DNA of 64,000 nt from Mixophyes australis (taxonomy: Eukaryota; Chordata; Amphibia; Anura; Limnodynastidae): contig JAVHZZ010000003.1 of NCBI GenBank assembly GCA_036250195.1, positions 297,505,565 to 297,569,564 on the forward strand, in the 5' to 3' direction. Within the stretch, counting starts at the first letter, position 1; each line of letters starts with the position of its first letter. Made by a program: the position numbers and the translations under genes. The notes under the pieces are model-generated. The model ran no database searches. It was given only the letters and a program-made list of their open reading frames with translations, and had not been told where the DNA came from. This document shows, piece after piece, positions 47,101 to 59,889 of the stretch.

Positions 47101-49055
47101 GTATTCAAGTTATTGTGTATTATAATATATTATTATGTATATGAATTTTTTAGTTGTAAGTATTGTTTTACATATGTCAATTGCTTTACATGTCATACAG
47201 TCACCAGCTCCATAAATGATATAGTTTCTTATTCAATTGCAAATAATTGTGAAAGATAGCAGAATATTTCTGAAAGTATATATCCGCTGCCACTGTTAAA
47301 CTTCATCTTTGTCTCTATTACAGGATTTAGAAATCTGTTAAACTGCTAGTACTGCTCAATGTATTACTTGTTGCTTTATGAGACGTTTTTACAAGCCATT
47401 TGGCTTTACATGAAGTAGAGTATATAATTGTTGTTTTTCCTTCCTCACCCGTAAATTATAGTTATTTTACTTATGAAAAAAATGATATCAGGGAGAATAT
47501 TTTTCTTAGGAAATATTAGATGATACTCTGAATTTGTTCATTTGGAATGAATATCTGGCTCTGCCACTGACAGACAATAATGTTTGAGAATTTTTCAACA
47601 CTGGTTTATCTTCTACGGTCCCATCTATTATCAAGCACTAGTGTATTATCTGAATGACAAGTTCACATCGTTCAGTATCATTTTGATAATAATTAATTTG
47701 ATAATAATTAATTTGCTGTTGCTTAGTGCCTCTCTCTCTCTCTCTTTATCACGTGCCTCAAATAGCCATTTATTAATTTAATTAATTGGTCACTATTGAT
47801 AGTTTGAAGCACATTGCATCCATATTCCCATATTATGAATATATATATATATTGTTGTTAGTATTATCGCTACAATAAATATTGTCAAATGCAAATAATG
47901 TGGTTCCAACACACAAAAGATTTAATAGAAAATATAGCATAATTACAGCAAACTATGATGAAGTATAAAAGGTATATACAAGAAAGTATAACCAAATACA
48001 GTATGCAAGCGGCAGGTGGCACTAACTCAAGCTACAATCAGAATGCTCTGGGGTCCAAATCCAGAGCTCAACAATTTATACACTGTACAGATGTAAAAGT
48101 AGTGTTATTACAGATATATACAGTTACAGTTGTAAGGTCTTCATTTATAGGTTTTGGATTCTCAAGTACTCGATCTGGCATTGGTGAATTCCTCTGGTCA
48201 TTGTTCTTCAAACTGCCAGGTGTCCTTTCCTCAGGCTCCCGTCTCTAGACTGTAAAAACTGGTTTTATGACCCCTGTATACTGGATATTTGGTGTATGAA
48301 AGAGTGATATTATTTATAACTAGCGTTCGCATACACAAGAAACACCAGAAACTTTCTCCAGAAACTGCAAGCAGATTGATACCAAAATCGATTCGTAATT
48401 CAGATGTCAGAAACATTATTTAGCTTTTTCCCCACATTATATTTTATATGAAAAAGATTGTAAAATACATTAAACACACTTAAATGTTATGATAAACATT
48501 ACGTTGCATACGATTTGCATCACAACTGATTGTGGTGTACAGGAAATATTAATTTACCTTGTTCATTCAATTATTTATCTTTGACAATTACACCCTTTCA
48601 GAGTATATCCAACACTCTCACCCTTACAAGATTTTATTGCAGGATTTCAGTAGTACATTTCATTTTCTATGATATTTGTCCCTCTTAGTATCATCACACT
48701 GTCTGTGGATATCAGTTATGTCATCAGGGAAAAGAGTCATAATTTCCAAAATTATTTTAGAAAACATATACCTCTGGAGCTCGGAGTTAAACATCTATAT
48801 GCCCTACACCCACATATATAACAAATTGTCTGAAAGGATATAAAGCACAATATAATACGTTACAATACACAATATTTTATTAAAGTTCTTATACCTAGTA
48901 TTTCCATCTGTCCAAAGCAAGTCTCAGCTTCTATAAACATTGTAGAGGAACTTTTAGAACTAACACCTTCTTACGTCTATTACATAACCTAATTTATGAT
49001 ATCCTTCAGCCTTTTAAGTTAAATGTACTCTAATAATATCGATGTATTTTTCATC
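44111..49055. other. Long interval without a recognised gene
   Basis: Ordinary AT-rich DNA. A short nested inverted repeat of ATATGGTATA units lies at 44,447-44,515. (TCTC)n occurs at about 47,730. Part of 47.9-49.0 kb may be flank or LTR of the antisense retroviral remnant that begins at 49,060, but I could not show this. No frame here has a domain I recognise. Confidence 0.4.
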
Positions 49056-49059
49056 AACA

Positions 49060-51478
49060 TTTGTGAGGTGGGCAGTTGTCTGATTATTCAGTTCAGCTTT
49101 CCAATACTCAAATTTCTTTGTGTGTGAAAATTGAGACTCAGCAGAGACCGGTCTACTGAGCATTGGCAAAGTCTCAAACTAGGGGACCTAGTAATATTAC
49201 ATCTCCCTTCTATTGGCCTCCCACCCACTAATTTGAGTACCTCAGAAATATTTAGTGGATAGAGTACTAGTCCTACATAATTTTGTCTCTGAGGCACGTG
49301 AGAGCACACCCATCATTTAGTTTGATCTAAGACCTTACCCACTAAAGAATGATAATCATTCTCATGGATGCACGTCAACGTCCAAATTATTACTGGACTG
49401 GCATTGCTGTATGCATCTCTCTTCAACTATGGGGTCACAGTACTTACAGACAATATTCTTCAGACAATAGCCCCTCACACTGTCTCCGAGCTCCAAGGTT
49501 AGCAAACCTTTTCTTTATCCCCAAATTCAATAGTGTAATTGGTTGGACCAATTGTGTTAACAATTTCTCCTCCATCCCCACATCCTCAGTATGACTACCT
49601 GAACCAGTCTCCATCACCTGATCCCTACTGCAAAAATAGAATGTCCTGTGGAAAAAAAACAAAGATCAGAAAAACACTGGAAAGGGAAAGAGAGAAAAAC
49701 CACTGCTTCAAAATGGGATAACAGTCTTTGCAAAGTCCTCGGCTCAGGTGCTTTTAACTGCAATCTTAGGTCTCCTGGAACAGATTTAAGAGTGTCATCC
49801 TCGGCTATATTTTGAACCTTCTCCGGGTTGTTGACATATCTGCAGTGGATGAAACGGATCCAAGTGTCTCTCTCTGCTACTTTCAGAGATGTGATGCTGG
49901 TAATCAACACTTAGAATGGGCCTTCTCACCTGTCTGTTAAACAACTTGAGCGTAGGAAATTACAGTCCATAATATATTCTCCCAGGCCAATATCATGACA
50001 GTTAGTGTATAACATATCAGAAGACATTGTTTTGAACGTCCTTTGTTGCTGTCTCAGCATGTGCTCCTCTTTATAAGATTTTAAACAGTCTCTTCGTCAT
50101 TACATTTTAACTCATCTCGGGAATCTACCATCAAGTGAGGTTGCTTGTCAAAATTATTTCAAAAGGTGACAGGTTAAGTGGTGGTTTAGGAGTGGTTCTG
50201 ATAGTGGGGAAGACTAGTGGCTAAAGCTTCTGGCCACTCCAATCAAGTTTCAACTATCACTCTATTCAATTTGTTCTTGATAGTACCATTTACCCTCTCT
50301 AATTTCCCACTGGCTTGTATCCTATGGAACGTATGTAACTTACTACCAATGCCCATAAGTTTTATGCATGATCTGAAAGATATCACCAGTAAAATGAGTA
50401 CCCCTATCACTTTTTATAACTCTAGGGATACAATATCTGCATGGAGTTTGTATGTTCTCCCCGTGTTTGCGTCTGCTTTCCTCCCACTCTACAAAAACAG
50501 ACTGGTAGGTTAATTGGCTGCTATTAAATTGTCCCTAGTCTCTCTCAGTCTGTGTGTATGTTAGGTGATTTTGATTGTAAGCTCTAATGGGGCAGGGACT
50601 GATGTGAATGAGTCCTCTGTACAGCGCTGTGGAATTAGTGGCGCTATATAACCTGCTGCCCACTTGGCAGCTCCATCGGCCCTGTTATTACCCATTGTTA
50701 TTGAGTCTCTTTGTTGCTGTCAAAGGTTCTTTTATGTGTTGTGACTGTGCTACTTATGTCTTTTTACTGTCATAAAAGTTCCTTAGTCACCATAGAGTCC
50801 CAAAGTCACGCACTACTTTAAACTGTACATGTTAACTCTGCCAACTCATATGCTTTTCTTAATCTCACGAGTTTGGCTACTTGGGTTAAGTATGGCAGGC
50901 CAAGGTTCAGCTTCTATAGAGCTTTCGTCATCTACATAACAGTATACCCCGTACATGTCCATCTTTCTATGAGAAATATAGAACATAAAACATACAAAAT
51001 CTTCACATTTTCTAAGGGGGTGTCACTAATGTCAGGTCATTTCGGTAAAAGTCTGATTCAAATATTCCATACAATCATGCATATCTGTATCACTGCCAAA
51101 TTCACCCTCAGCCAGAGTCTCCTCTCTCCTTCCATCCTTTGTGCATGGGGAGGCACACTTTGAACACCTTGCTCAGGAGACATATATATAATTTAGGCAG
51201 GACTTATACCACATGCAAAATATAAAAATTTGAATCATGTTCCAGTACTAGGTCAAGATTCCTGCAGCAAAAAAGCAAACAAAAAAGACCCAGCAGCGTC
51301 AGTAAGTATGGAAGTACAAATCTGCAGCTGCACTTGTGGCCATGTCAATGTAGCGTATACCCTTAATTTTGTCCATTGTCAATATGTCTTAGCCCCTTTG
51401 GTGAGACAGTATTTCAAGTATTGGACCTTTGTCTGGCATGGCTGTAATCTATCCTTTTGCAACCTCATGTCCGGTTAT
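49060..51478 (-). pseudogene. Endogenous retrovirus remnant, antisense pol to env
   Basis: Read on the minus strand from 51,478 down, broken frames resemble the end of reverse transcriptase (about 51,480-51,290), RNase H (about 51,150-50,670), integrase core (about 50,430-50,220) and integrase C-terminus (about 49,910-49,840), then envelope-surface-like sequence (about 49,640-49,060). The order is that of a retroviral genome. Frames are interrupted by many stops and by an L2 scrap at 50,436-50,660. No gag or 5' LTR precedes it: at 51,479 it is cut by a sense-strand LTR. It is an old, non-functional copy. The exact retroviral genus is not determined. Confidence 0.65.
50436..50660 (+). mobile_element. 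L2 3'-end fragment inserted in retroviral pol
   Basis: GCATGGAGTTTGTATGTTCT at the start, ATTGTAAGCTCTAATGGGGC in the middle and CGCTGTGGAATTAGTGGCGC at the end are L2 3' UTR signatures. It separates the integrase-like from the RNase H-like parts of the antisense retroviral remnant. Confidence 0.85.
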
Positions 51479-52145
51479 TGAGAAGTGAAAGAACAAGTTT
51501 TTAGTTTTAAACATTGATGATATAAACAAATCAGAACACAGCAATACCACATTTTTGGTTGGCAAGATTGAAAACAGTCACGCCCGGCTTGTTTCCAGAA
51601 ATTTCAGGTTGCCCTTGAAGCTTTGGGACAGTGTCTACATATTTTGTACAATCGGCTAAGCAATCGCACCTTGCGTATGCTAGTTATGGATGATAGAGGA
51701 TTAATGCTCAAAATGATATTGTGTTTGGAATGCTAATAGGCTGGTTTGAATCAGTATTTCGGCAGGCTCCTGACGGAAGACACGTAGGCAACAGTTGGAA
51801 AGTTTCCCCCCACCCTTGTAGAGCATCGTTTGAACCAACCTATGACCTGCATTGAACTGGACTGTTCTAAGTCCTGAACCAATGTAAAAATTCCATGGCA
51901 TCACCAATGTTTTTCTATGTACCACAAACTGTATATAAACCAGGCACTGTGACCAACATTCAGTCTACTTTGACCACAGGCTTCAGGACTGAATGACTGT
52001 TTGTTGGACCCAGTGCGCTGCGTATGTATCGGCTGTACTTTAATTTATTGTTATTTGTTACATCTTGCTATTAAATCTCTTTTGTGCGTTGAAACCACAT
52101 TGATCGCAGCAGACAATATTTATTGATAGCGATTAAATGAACATA
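51479..52145 (+). mobile_element. Probable retroviral LTR
   Basis: It starts TGAGAAGTG and ends near GAACA at about 52,143. A TATA box (TATATAAACC) lies at 51,931 and an ATTAAA polyadenylation-type signal at about 52,071. Just after the end, TGGTGGCATGTTTGCGG (52,152 on) sits where a tRNA primer-binding site is expected, but I could not match it to a tRNA. A gag-protease remnant follows, supporting the LTR call. No second LTR was found in the window. Confidence 0.6.
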
Positions 52146-53069
52146 ATAATTTGGTGGCATGTTTGCGGAGACCACGATACCGGAAGATTCGCAAAACCTA
52201 TGGATTTCAGGTTTCTCAACAAATGGTGGAAGATGCACCATAATTGGGTAAGAACGCAACCAGTTCTGTGTTGCAAATTCAAATATCCGCTTTGTGTAAT
52301 CCAAGGGGCACTAGTTAAAACCTAGGGACAAGAAAGAAAAACTATCTTTTTATTGTCATTTTGCAATGTAAATGTGATTTGTTTGCATAGCATACACATA
52401 TATATTTCCATGTATATTTGCTACATGTTTAAACAGTTGTATTGATAGAGTGTCCTGTTGTATTTTATAGTGAAGTGAATTGTTAAAACCTCTGTGAAAT
52501 TATTACAACCATTTGGGGAACCATTTTCTGCGCAGACAACAAGGGTGTATGTGAATTGTGAATTGTGTGAATAAAAAATACAGGTTAAGACAAAATAAAG
52601 ATCATGCCAGTTGCTGTTGAGGAAACAGGGTATAAAAGATAACCAAGGAAGGGTTTACAAAAAAGGTATACTGTGTTTACGAAAGCAGGGTAATTTCATG
52701 ACCAAACGCAATTGTAATCGCATGGTATACAAATAGCTTAGTATCTGTAGGCTGTGCGGTTGGACCGCACATTTTGGTCGGAAATATGGTGGGTAGGCTA
52801 CGGTGTACTGTGATAAGTAGGTCAAGATGACCAATGAGTGTGTGAAACCCTATCCTAAGGTTGATAGTTTCGATCCAGAGGTATGATGTACAGTTAGAGA
52901 TAAAATCGACTGTTTAAAACTATGGCAACAGGAAGGGAACATGTGGCAGGATAGCGCATGTGTAGCGTAAGGAAGCGTTGCGAAGTGAAGAGAAGGGAGC
53001 GCAAGCCCCCGCCACCATACACGGATGGGAGGAAAAGAACAAAAATTATAACAAAAAATAAGGAAGTTA

Positions 53070-54240
53070 TACCCTATATTGAGTAATTTGAAAGGCTTCT
53101 GAAGAAGATGATGAACCCACTGTTATTTAAGCCATTGCCCATGCAATTAACATACAAGAGGTGCCACGCAGACAAGAAAAGGAAGTGATCCCACCAGCAG
53201 GGGCAGCGGCTGAAATTGGTGAGAGTATAGAAACCAATAGGCGGGGGAACATTCATTGTACTGAAACAGTGATTCCAGTAATTAGTCCAGAATGTAGCTA
53301 TTTAGTAGGCTTACATCCAGTCTGCACAATAGCAGTTCCCAATGGGAAAGCGGACAAAGATGGTGTAGTTCCCATACAACATGTAGCATTGAATTTTCCA
53401 TGGATTAGATCTGAGCTGCATTCAATTATGTCTGATTTCCCAGACCCAAGGAAAGATTTGGCCAGATGTCAGAAATTTGGCAAAGATCTGGGCAATGCTC
53501 ATCACACAACTTATAATGATTAGCAAGTGGTGTTGAGGGCATGTCTTCCTCCCAATATTGATGTACAAAAGTTTATTAAGGATTGTATGTTGGAGGAAGA
53601 TAAGTGGTTAACAGATGACGATAATCAGGAAAATATTAAACGCATAACTATCCAATAGGGTATATATTTTCCAGTAGTAGTGGGGTGGAGGAAAATTTTC
53701 ACTATCAAACAAAAAAATAGTGAGACTGCAGCAGACTATTTTACTAGAGCCCTGAAGCAATAGCCAAATATACTGGGTTATCAGATATAAAAGATCATGT
53801 GCACTACAGGCAGGTAGCTGTTTCAGTTTTAATGGATGGCCTCAAGGAAAATTTGAAAATCAGGGTACAGATTTACCTAATTGGAGGGGAATCACGGTAG
53901 ACGCCTTTAGGGAATCTGCTGTGGAACATGGTACAAAAATAAATAAAAGGAAGGAGCCGCAGAGTGAGAGGTTGATGATAGTGAGTATCCAGGCATTGTA
54001 AGGACTACACACACACAACCACAGTATAACGACACATAACATGGGGAGTGAAAAAAGTAAGAGCCAATGAGGTGTTTTAAATGTTTTAAAATGGGACATG
54101 TAGCAAGAAACTGTCACAAGAGAACAGATAGATGGGAACAAGGGGACAATTGAAGATATGGGCCACCTAGGAGGGAATTGCATAGATATCCACAAATAAG
54201 GCATACACAAGTCTCAGAGGTTTCCCAATAGTTGCCCTCA
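53070..54240 (+). pseudogene. Endogenous retrovirus gag remnant
   Basis: The longest open stretch (53,161-53,523) has capsid-like character and ends in a TAG. The frame continues with several stop codons to a nucleocapsid zinc knuckle of form C-X2-C-X4-H-X4-C at 54,073-54,114 (CFKCFKMGHVARNC). Gag would form the particle core and bind RNA, but the stops at about 53,521, 53,657 and beyond show it is dead. It follows the LTR at 51,479-52,145 and precedes protease. Confidence 0.75.
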
Positions 54241-54339
54241 AACATTATAGCAACAAATGCTTTTCGGGAGAACAATAGCCAACAATAGGCGTCAGGTCAT
54301 GCCTGTATTCTTCAGCCAGTTAGGTTAACTGAGAATTAT

Positions 54340-54786
54340 AGGGAAGAACCTACAGTGACAGTTGATGTATCTGGTGTAGCAAAGTTTCTAGTAGATACAA
54401 GAGCGGCCAGGTCAGTGATAACTTCTCCTTTAAGTCTACAAGATACTAACAAAACTGTTCCAGCTATGAGAGTAATGGGGAGACTGCTACATTACCCTTT
54501 GACTAAGCCTGCAGAGGTTACTATCGGGCCCCTGCACACCAAGCATTCATCTTTCTTAGCTGCAGCGGCTCCTACTAACCTACTGGGCAGAGATTTATTG
54601 TATAAAATGGTATTTGTCATTTACTGGCCCCCTGATGGTGTATTTTTAGACATACCAGGGAAGGTTGCACATGAGGCACAGGACATATTAGACACCCCAC
54701 GAAGGCTAATGCTGCACCCTACTATTCTAGAACAAAGTCCATCTCAGGTAGAGAAAATGTTATCACAAATATCGGGTTCCCTATAG
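54340..54786 (+). pseudogene. Endogenous retrovirus protease domain
   Basis: An open stretch of about 143 codons resembles a retroviral aspartic protease: the active-site motif reads LVDTRA where the family has D-T/S-G, and a C-terminal LLGRDLL matches the conserved G-R-D/N block. The Gly-to-Arg change in the active site alone would abolish activity. A stop follows at 54,784, then about 100 bp further an antisense L2 interrupts the provirus; reverse transcriptase of this copy is missing from the window. Confidence 0.8.
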
Positions 54787-54884
54787 ACCAAAGATGGACA
54801 GGACACTAGATTGAGGGCAAATGTAACCCCTGTAATGGCTCATCTGAAAAGTGGCAGGCAGGCTCCAAAAATCCCCATTACCAT

Positions 54885-57800
54885 CATCATCATCATCATC
54901 ATCACATTTATTTATATAGCGCCAATAAACTCTGTAGCGCTTTACAATTGGAAATAAACATTTATAAGACAATACTGGGTAATACATACAGACAGAGAGG
55001 TAAGAGGGACCTGCTCGCAAGCTTACAATCTATGGAACAATGGGAGTTTGAAACACAGGGCCATGTGCAATATCATATTGCACATTGGACCAGCTAGAAT
55101 GCAAAGTTAAAAAGTATTCAGTGGGCTGTGTGATCAGTCATACAGCAATGTTGGGCAGAGGGTTGTTGTCTTGTGTTAGCTGTTTAGAGGGTGATAATAG
55201 GGAGATTAAGATGCTGGTGGAGGAATATTATAAGCTTGTCTAAAGACGTGGGTTTTCAGAGAACGCTTGAAGGTTTGAAGACTAGAGGAAAGTCTTACTG
55301 TGTGAGGGAGGAAATTCCACAAAGTGGGTGCAGCACAAAAAAAGTCCTGAAACCGGGAATGGGAGGATGTGATGAGAGTGGAAGAGAAAGGCAGATCTTG
55401 TCCAGAACGGAGGTGTCGAGACGGGAGATATTTTGAGACAAGTGAGGAGATGTATGTCGATGCAATTTTGTTTTTGGCCTTGTATGTTAGTAGAAGAATT
55501 TTATATTGGATTCATTGAAATACAGGCAACCAATGTAGAGACTGCCAGAGTGGTTCAGCAGAGGAAGAATGGTTTGCAAGGAAAATCAATCTTACCGCTG
55601 TGTGCAAATTAGATTGTAGGGGTTCAAGTCTGATTTTGGGAAGACCAGTAAGGAGGGAATTGCAATAGTCGATGCGGGAGATGATGAGTGCATGAATTAA
55701 GGTTTTTGCAGTGTCTTGTGTGAGATATGTGCGTATTCTGGAATTATTCTTTAGATGTATGTAACATGATTTAGATATAGAATCAATGTGGGGAATAAAT
55801 GATAGTTGTGAGTCAAGGATTACACCTAGACAGCGAACTTGCGGGGTGGGATTTATGATTATGATATCAACAGAAATAAAGATGTCAGGCAGGAAAGCTT
55901 CTGTTTTTGAGTGGGAATATTATTCAGTTTTTGAAAGACTGAGTTTGAGTTGGCGAGAAGACATCCAAAATGAAATGGCAGAAAGACAGTCAGTAACGCG
56001 AGACAACACAGATAGTGAAAGATCAGGAGAGGATAGACAGATTTGTTTATCATCTGCATAGAGATGATACTGAAATCCAATGGAGCTTATTAGTTTTCCA
56101 AGAGAAGTGGTATAGATAGAGAATAACAGAGGACCTAGGACTGAGCCTTGTGGTACTCCAACTGATAAAGGAAGGGGATCAGAGATGGATCCAGAGAAAT
56201 TAACACTGAAAGAGCGATTAGATAGGTAGGATGAGAACCAGGTTAGGAAAGTTCCTTCAAGACCTAGGGATTATAGCGTTTGTATGAGGAGAGAGTGGTC
56301 AACAGTGTCAAATGCAGCAGTGAGATCCAGGAGAATTAGAAGACAGTAATGGCCTTCATTTCTTGCTTGGAGTGTTGAGAGCGACAACCTGACTGAAGAG
56401 AATCCAGTAGGTTGTTTGCTGTAAGAAAGTTTGTGAGGTGAGTGTAGGCTATTCTCTGGAGAAGCTTGGAGGGGCATGGGAGCTGAGCGAAGGGGCGGTA
56501 AAGTGAGAGAGAGTTTGGGTCAGAATTTCGTTTTTTTAAGATAGGAGTAATCACTGCATGCTTGAATCGTGATGGAAAACTACGAGTAGAGAGAGATAGA
56601 TTACATATTTTAGTTAGAGGTGGAGTAAGTACAGGAGACAGTGACCTACCAATTTGTGAGGGAATGGGATCAAGTGGACAGGAAGTATTGTAGGAAGATG
56701 AGAAGAGAGTAGAAACTTCCTCTTCACTTGTGGGATCAAATGAAGAGAGCGTGTCAGAGGGTACTACAAAGGAATTGAGCTGATTGCTTGTTGAGAGAGA
56801 TGATATCATTTCATGTCTGATCTTATCTATTTTGTCCTAGAAATAGGAAGCAAGATCCTTGGCACTGATGGTAGTCGGAGGGTTTGGGGTGGGGGGATTG
56901 AGAAGAGATTTAAATGTGTTAAAAAGGTGTTTGGGGATAGAAGCCTGAGCATAGATGACAGATTGGAAGAACGTTTGTTTTGCAGTGTCCAGAAAATTTG
57001 TATAGGAGTGGTAGATACCAGTATATGTGATGAAATCATTAGAGGTACAAGATTTACACCAGTGAAGTTCTGCTTTATGAGAGAGTTTTTGTAGAGTATA
57101 TGTTACTTTAGTGTGCCATGGTTGACAACGAAGTCTACGCGGAGTATGTAGTATCGCTGAAACCATTTGATCAAGGGCAGTTGCTAGGGTTTGGTGAAAA
57201 TGTGGTACTGCCCTATCAGGCAAGGAGAATGTAGAAATTGGGGAGAGATGGTGTTGGAGAGAGGTGGAACGCTGTTGAAGATCAGTAGAGTTGATATTCC
57301 TGCGGTTGTGAGGAGGCTTGGAAGAGTTTGACACTGGGGAGAATAAAGAACTGGGGGTGAGCGAGTAACTAATAAAGTGATTATCCAAGAGGGGTAAAGG
57401 AGTGTTAAGGAAATCAGAAACTGATCATAGTCTAGAGAAAACAAGATCAAGACAGTGGCCATCCTGATGAGTAGCGGATTCAATCCACTTGGAGAGGTCA
57501 AGTAAAGATGTTAGAGAGTAGTTTGGAAGCAGCATTGGAACGTGGATTAGCAATAGGAATGTTGAAGATGATGATGGTGGGGATGTCAGAGGATAAGAAG
57601 GGAGGGATCCATGCAGAGAAGTGTTCAAGATACTGTTGGTGTGGTCCAGGGAGGCGATAGATGACAGCAACACTCATAGAGAATGGGTTGAAAATCCCAA
57701 GAGCATATACTTCAAAGGATGTGAACGTGAGTAATAGGACATTTGGGAGAACTGTGAACTTGCACTGTGGGGAGAGAAGGAGTCCAACCCTACCTCCTTG

Positions 57801-58240
57801 TCTGCCTCCTGGTCTGGGGGTGTGGGTGAAATGGAGACCACCATATAAAAGGGCTGCAGGTCAGGCAGTGTCTGATTGTGTGAGCCATGTTTCTGTTATT
57901 GCTAAAAGGTTTAGGTTATTTGAGAGGAAGAGATCATGTACGGAGGTAAGTTTGTTGCAAACAGAGCGTGCATTCCAAAGGGCACATTTAAAGGACTTTG
58001 GAAGAGAGGGGAGACAGGTGAATTTAAATAGGAAAAGAGTTCATGAGTGTTAACTAGAGGTAAGTGAAGTAATGAAGGGGCAATGTGGACAGAGGTTTGA
58101 GTTGCAGGATGGATGAGGGATGATATAGTCCTAAAGATAATGCCATGAAAAGAGAGAAAGAAAAATATTTTGGCAAGCATTGGGATTTGTGAGTAAAATA
58201 GCAAAAAATTAGGGAATTAAAATAATTACCTAATTGCAAT
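54885..58240 (-). mobile_element. L2 LINE, antisense, inserted in the provirus
   Basis: Minus-strand copy with (TGATGA)n tail at 54,885-54,905 and the 3' UTR signature (GCGCTATATAAATAAATG, GTAAGCTTGCGAGCAGG). Its protein region is broken into frames: endonuclease-like (57,673-57,184, with DQFLISLTLLYP- and SATHQDGHCLDLVFS-type blocks) and reverse transcriptase-like (56,809-56,271, with LDPIPS, FKHAVITPILKK and [20 protein letters not shown]). The YADD region lies at about 56,050-56,070 (YHLYADD). It is a diverged relative of the plus-strand copy at 19,780-24,176. Upper boundary approximate. Confidence 0.85.
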
Positions 58241-58643
58241 GTCCTGTGTAATCAGAGAAGTAGTGCAGAGTGAGGCTGTAGTAGATGTAGCTTATTCATG
58301 GATGTCTGGCCAGCATGGAGTAATGATTAGGGATGTGCACCGGCGACTTTTGAGGTCTCGTGTTTTGTGTTTTGGATCCGGATTTTCGTTATTTTTGAGG
58401 TTCGGATTTGTCTCGCAAAACACTTGACGAAAGGTCTCGGTTCGGATTTAAGGTATTGGATTCGGATTTTTTTTGAAAAAAACATAAAAAGTTTAAAAAT
58501 CAAGTTTTTGGGCTTATTTTCACTCCTAGGCTATTATTAACCTCAATAACATTCAATAACAAGCATTTCCACTAATTTACAGTGTATTCTGAACACCTCA
58601 CAATATAGTTATTAGTCCAAAACGTTGCAACAAGGTATCTTTC

Positions 58644-59700
58644 TGGACTGCGTAGAGGAGTGGGTCACCACAATATATTAAAAACCCTGAACTTTTATGA
58701 TTCGCACCAATAATTGTACCTGGACTGCGTAGAGGAGTGGGTCACCACAATATATTAAAAACCCTGAACTTTTATGATTCGCACCAATAATTGTACCTGG
58801 ACTGCGTAGAGGAGTGGGTCACCACAATATCTTAAAAACCCTGAACTTTTATGATTCGCACCAATAATTGTACCTGGACTGCGTAGAGGAGTGGGTCACC
58901 ACAATATATTAAAAACCCTGAACTTTTATGATTCGCACCAATAATTGTACCTGGACTGCGTAGAGGAGTGGGTCACCACAATATATATTAAAAACCCTGA
59001 ACTTTTATGAATCGCACCAATAAATGTACCTGGACTGCGTAGAGGAGTGGGTCACCACAATATATATTAAAAACCCTGAACTTTTATGAATCGCACCAAT
59101 AAATGTACCTGGACTGCGTAGAGGAGTGGGTCACCACAATATATTAAAAACCCTGAACTTTTATGATTTGCACCAATAATTGTACCTGGACTGCGTAGAG
59201 GAGTGGGTCACCACAATATCTTAAAAACCCTGAACTTTTATGATTCGCACCAATAATTGTACCTGGACTGCATAGAGGAGTGGGTCACCACAATATCTTA
59301 AAAACCCTGAACTTTTATGATTCGCACCAATAATTGTACCTGGACTGCGTAGAGGAGTGGGTCACCACAATATATTAAAAACCCTGAACTTTTATGAATC
59401 GCACCAATAAATGTACCTGGACTGCGTAGAGGAGTGGGTCACCACAATATATTAAAAACTCTGAACTTTTATGATTCGCACCAATAATTGTACCTGGACT
59501 GCGTAGAGGAGTGGGTCACCACAATATCTTAAAAACCCTGAACTTTTATGATTCGCACCAATAATTGTACCTGGACTGCGTAGAGGAGTGGGTCACCACA
59601 ATATATTAAAAACCCTGAACTTTTATGATTCGCACCAATAATTGTACCTGGACTGCGTAGAGGAGTGGGCACTGGGCACCACAATAAAATATATAAAAAA
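58644..59700. repeat. 77-bp tandem array, about 13.5 copies
   Basis: Unit starts TGGACTGCGTAGAGGAGTGG and ends CACCAATAATTGTACC. Copies fall in at least three variants: ATATATTA, ATATCTTA, and a 79-bp form with ATATATATTA plus GAATCGC...AAATG. The last unit is disrupted at 59,660 (GGGCACTGGGCACC). It lies just inside the hAT 3' terminus. Confidence 0.95.
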
Positions 59701-59889
59701 CCTTCAACAGATCTGCATTACACTACACATACGGCTGCTCCTCCATCCTCTCCATCATATACATGTTGGAGTTTTAGCGTGTGACAACCTCTTGTTTTTG
59801 ATAATGTCAGTGCATTTTGAATATTTTTCAATTTGCCCCACACCACTGAATGTACTTTATCTATGATACGCAATACGCATCTATCTATC

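Noticed and set aside
48000..48080. tRNA-derived SINE suggested by a box B-like GGTCCAAATCC
   Set aside because: No convincing box A at the right distance and no cloverleaf; a single short match is not enough.
53860..54210. 116-codon minus-strand frame
   Set aside because: It is the antisense of the gag remnant, whose zinc knuckle lies on the plus strand.
58644..59700. CRISPR-like array
   Set aside because: Units are contiguous 77-bp tandem copies without unique spacers, in a vertebrate genome and inside a hAT element.
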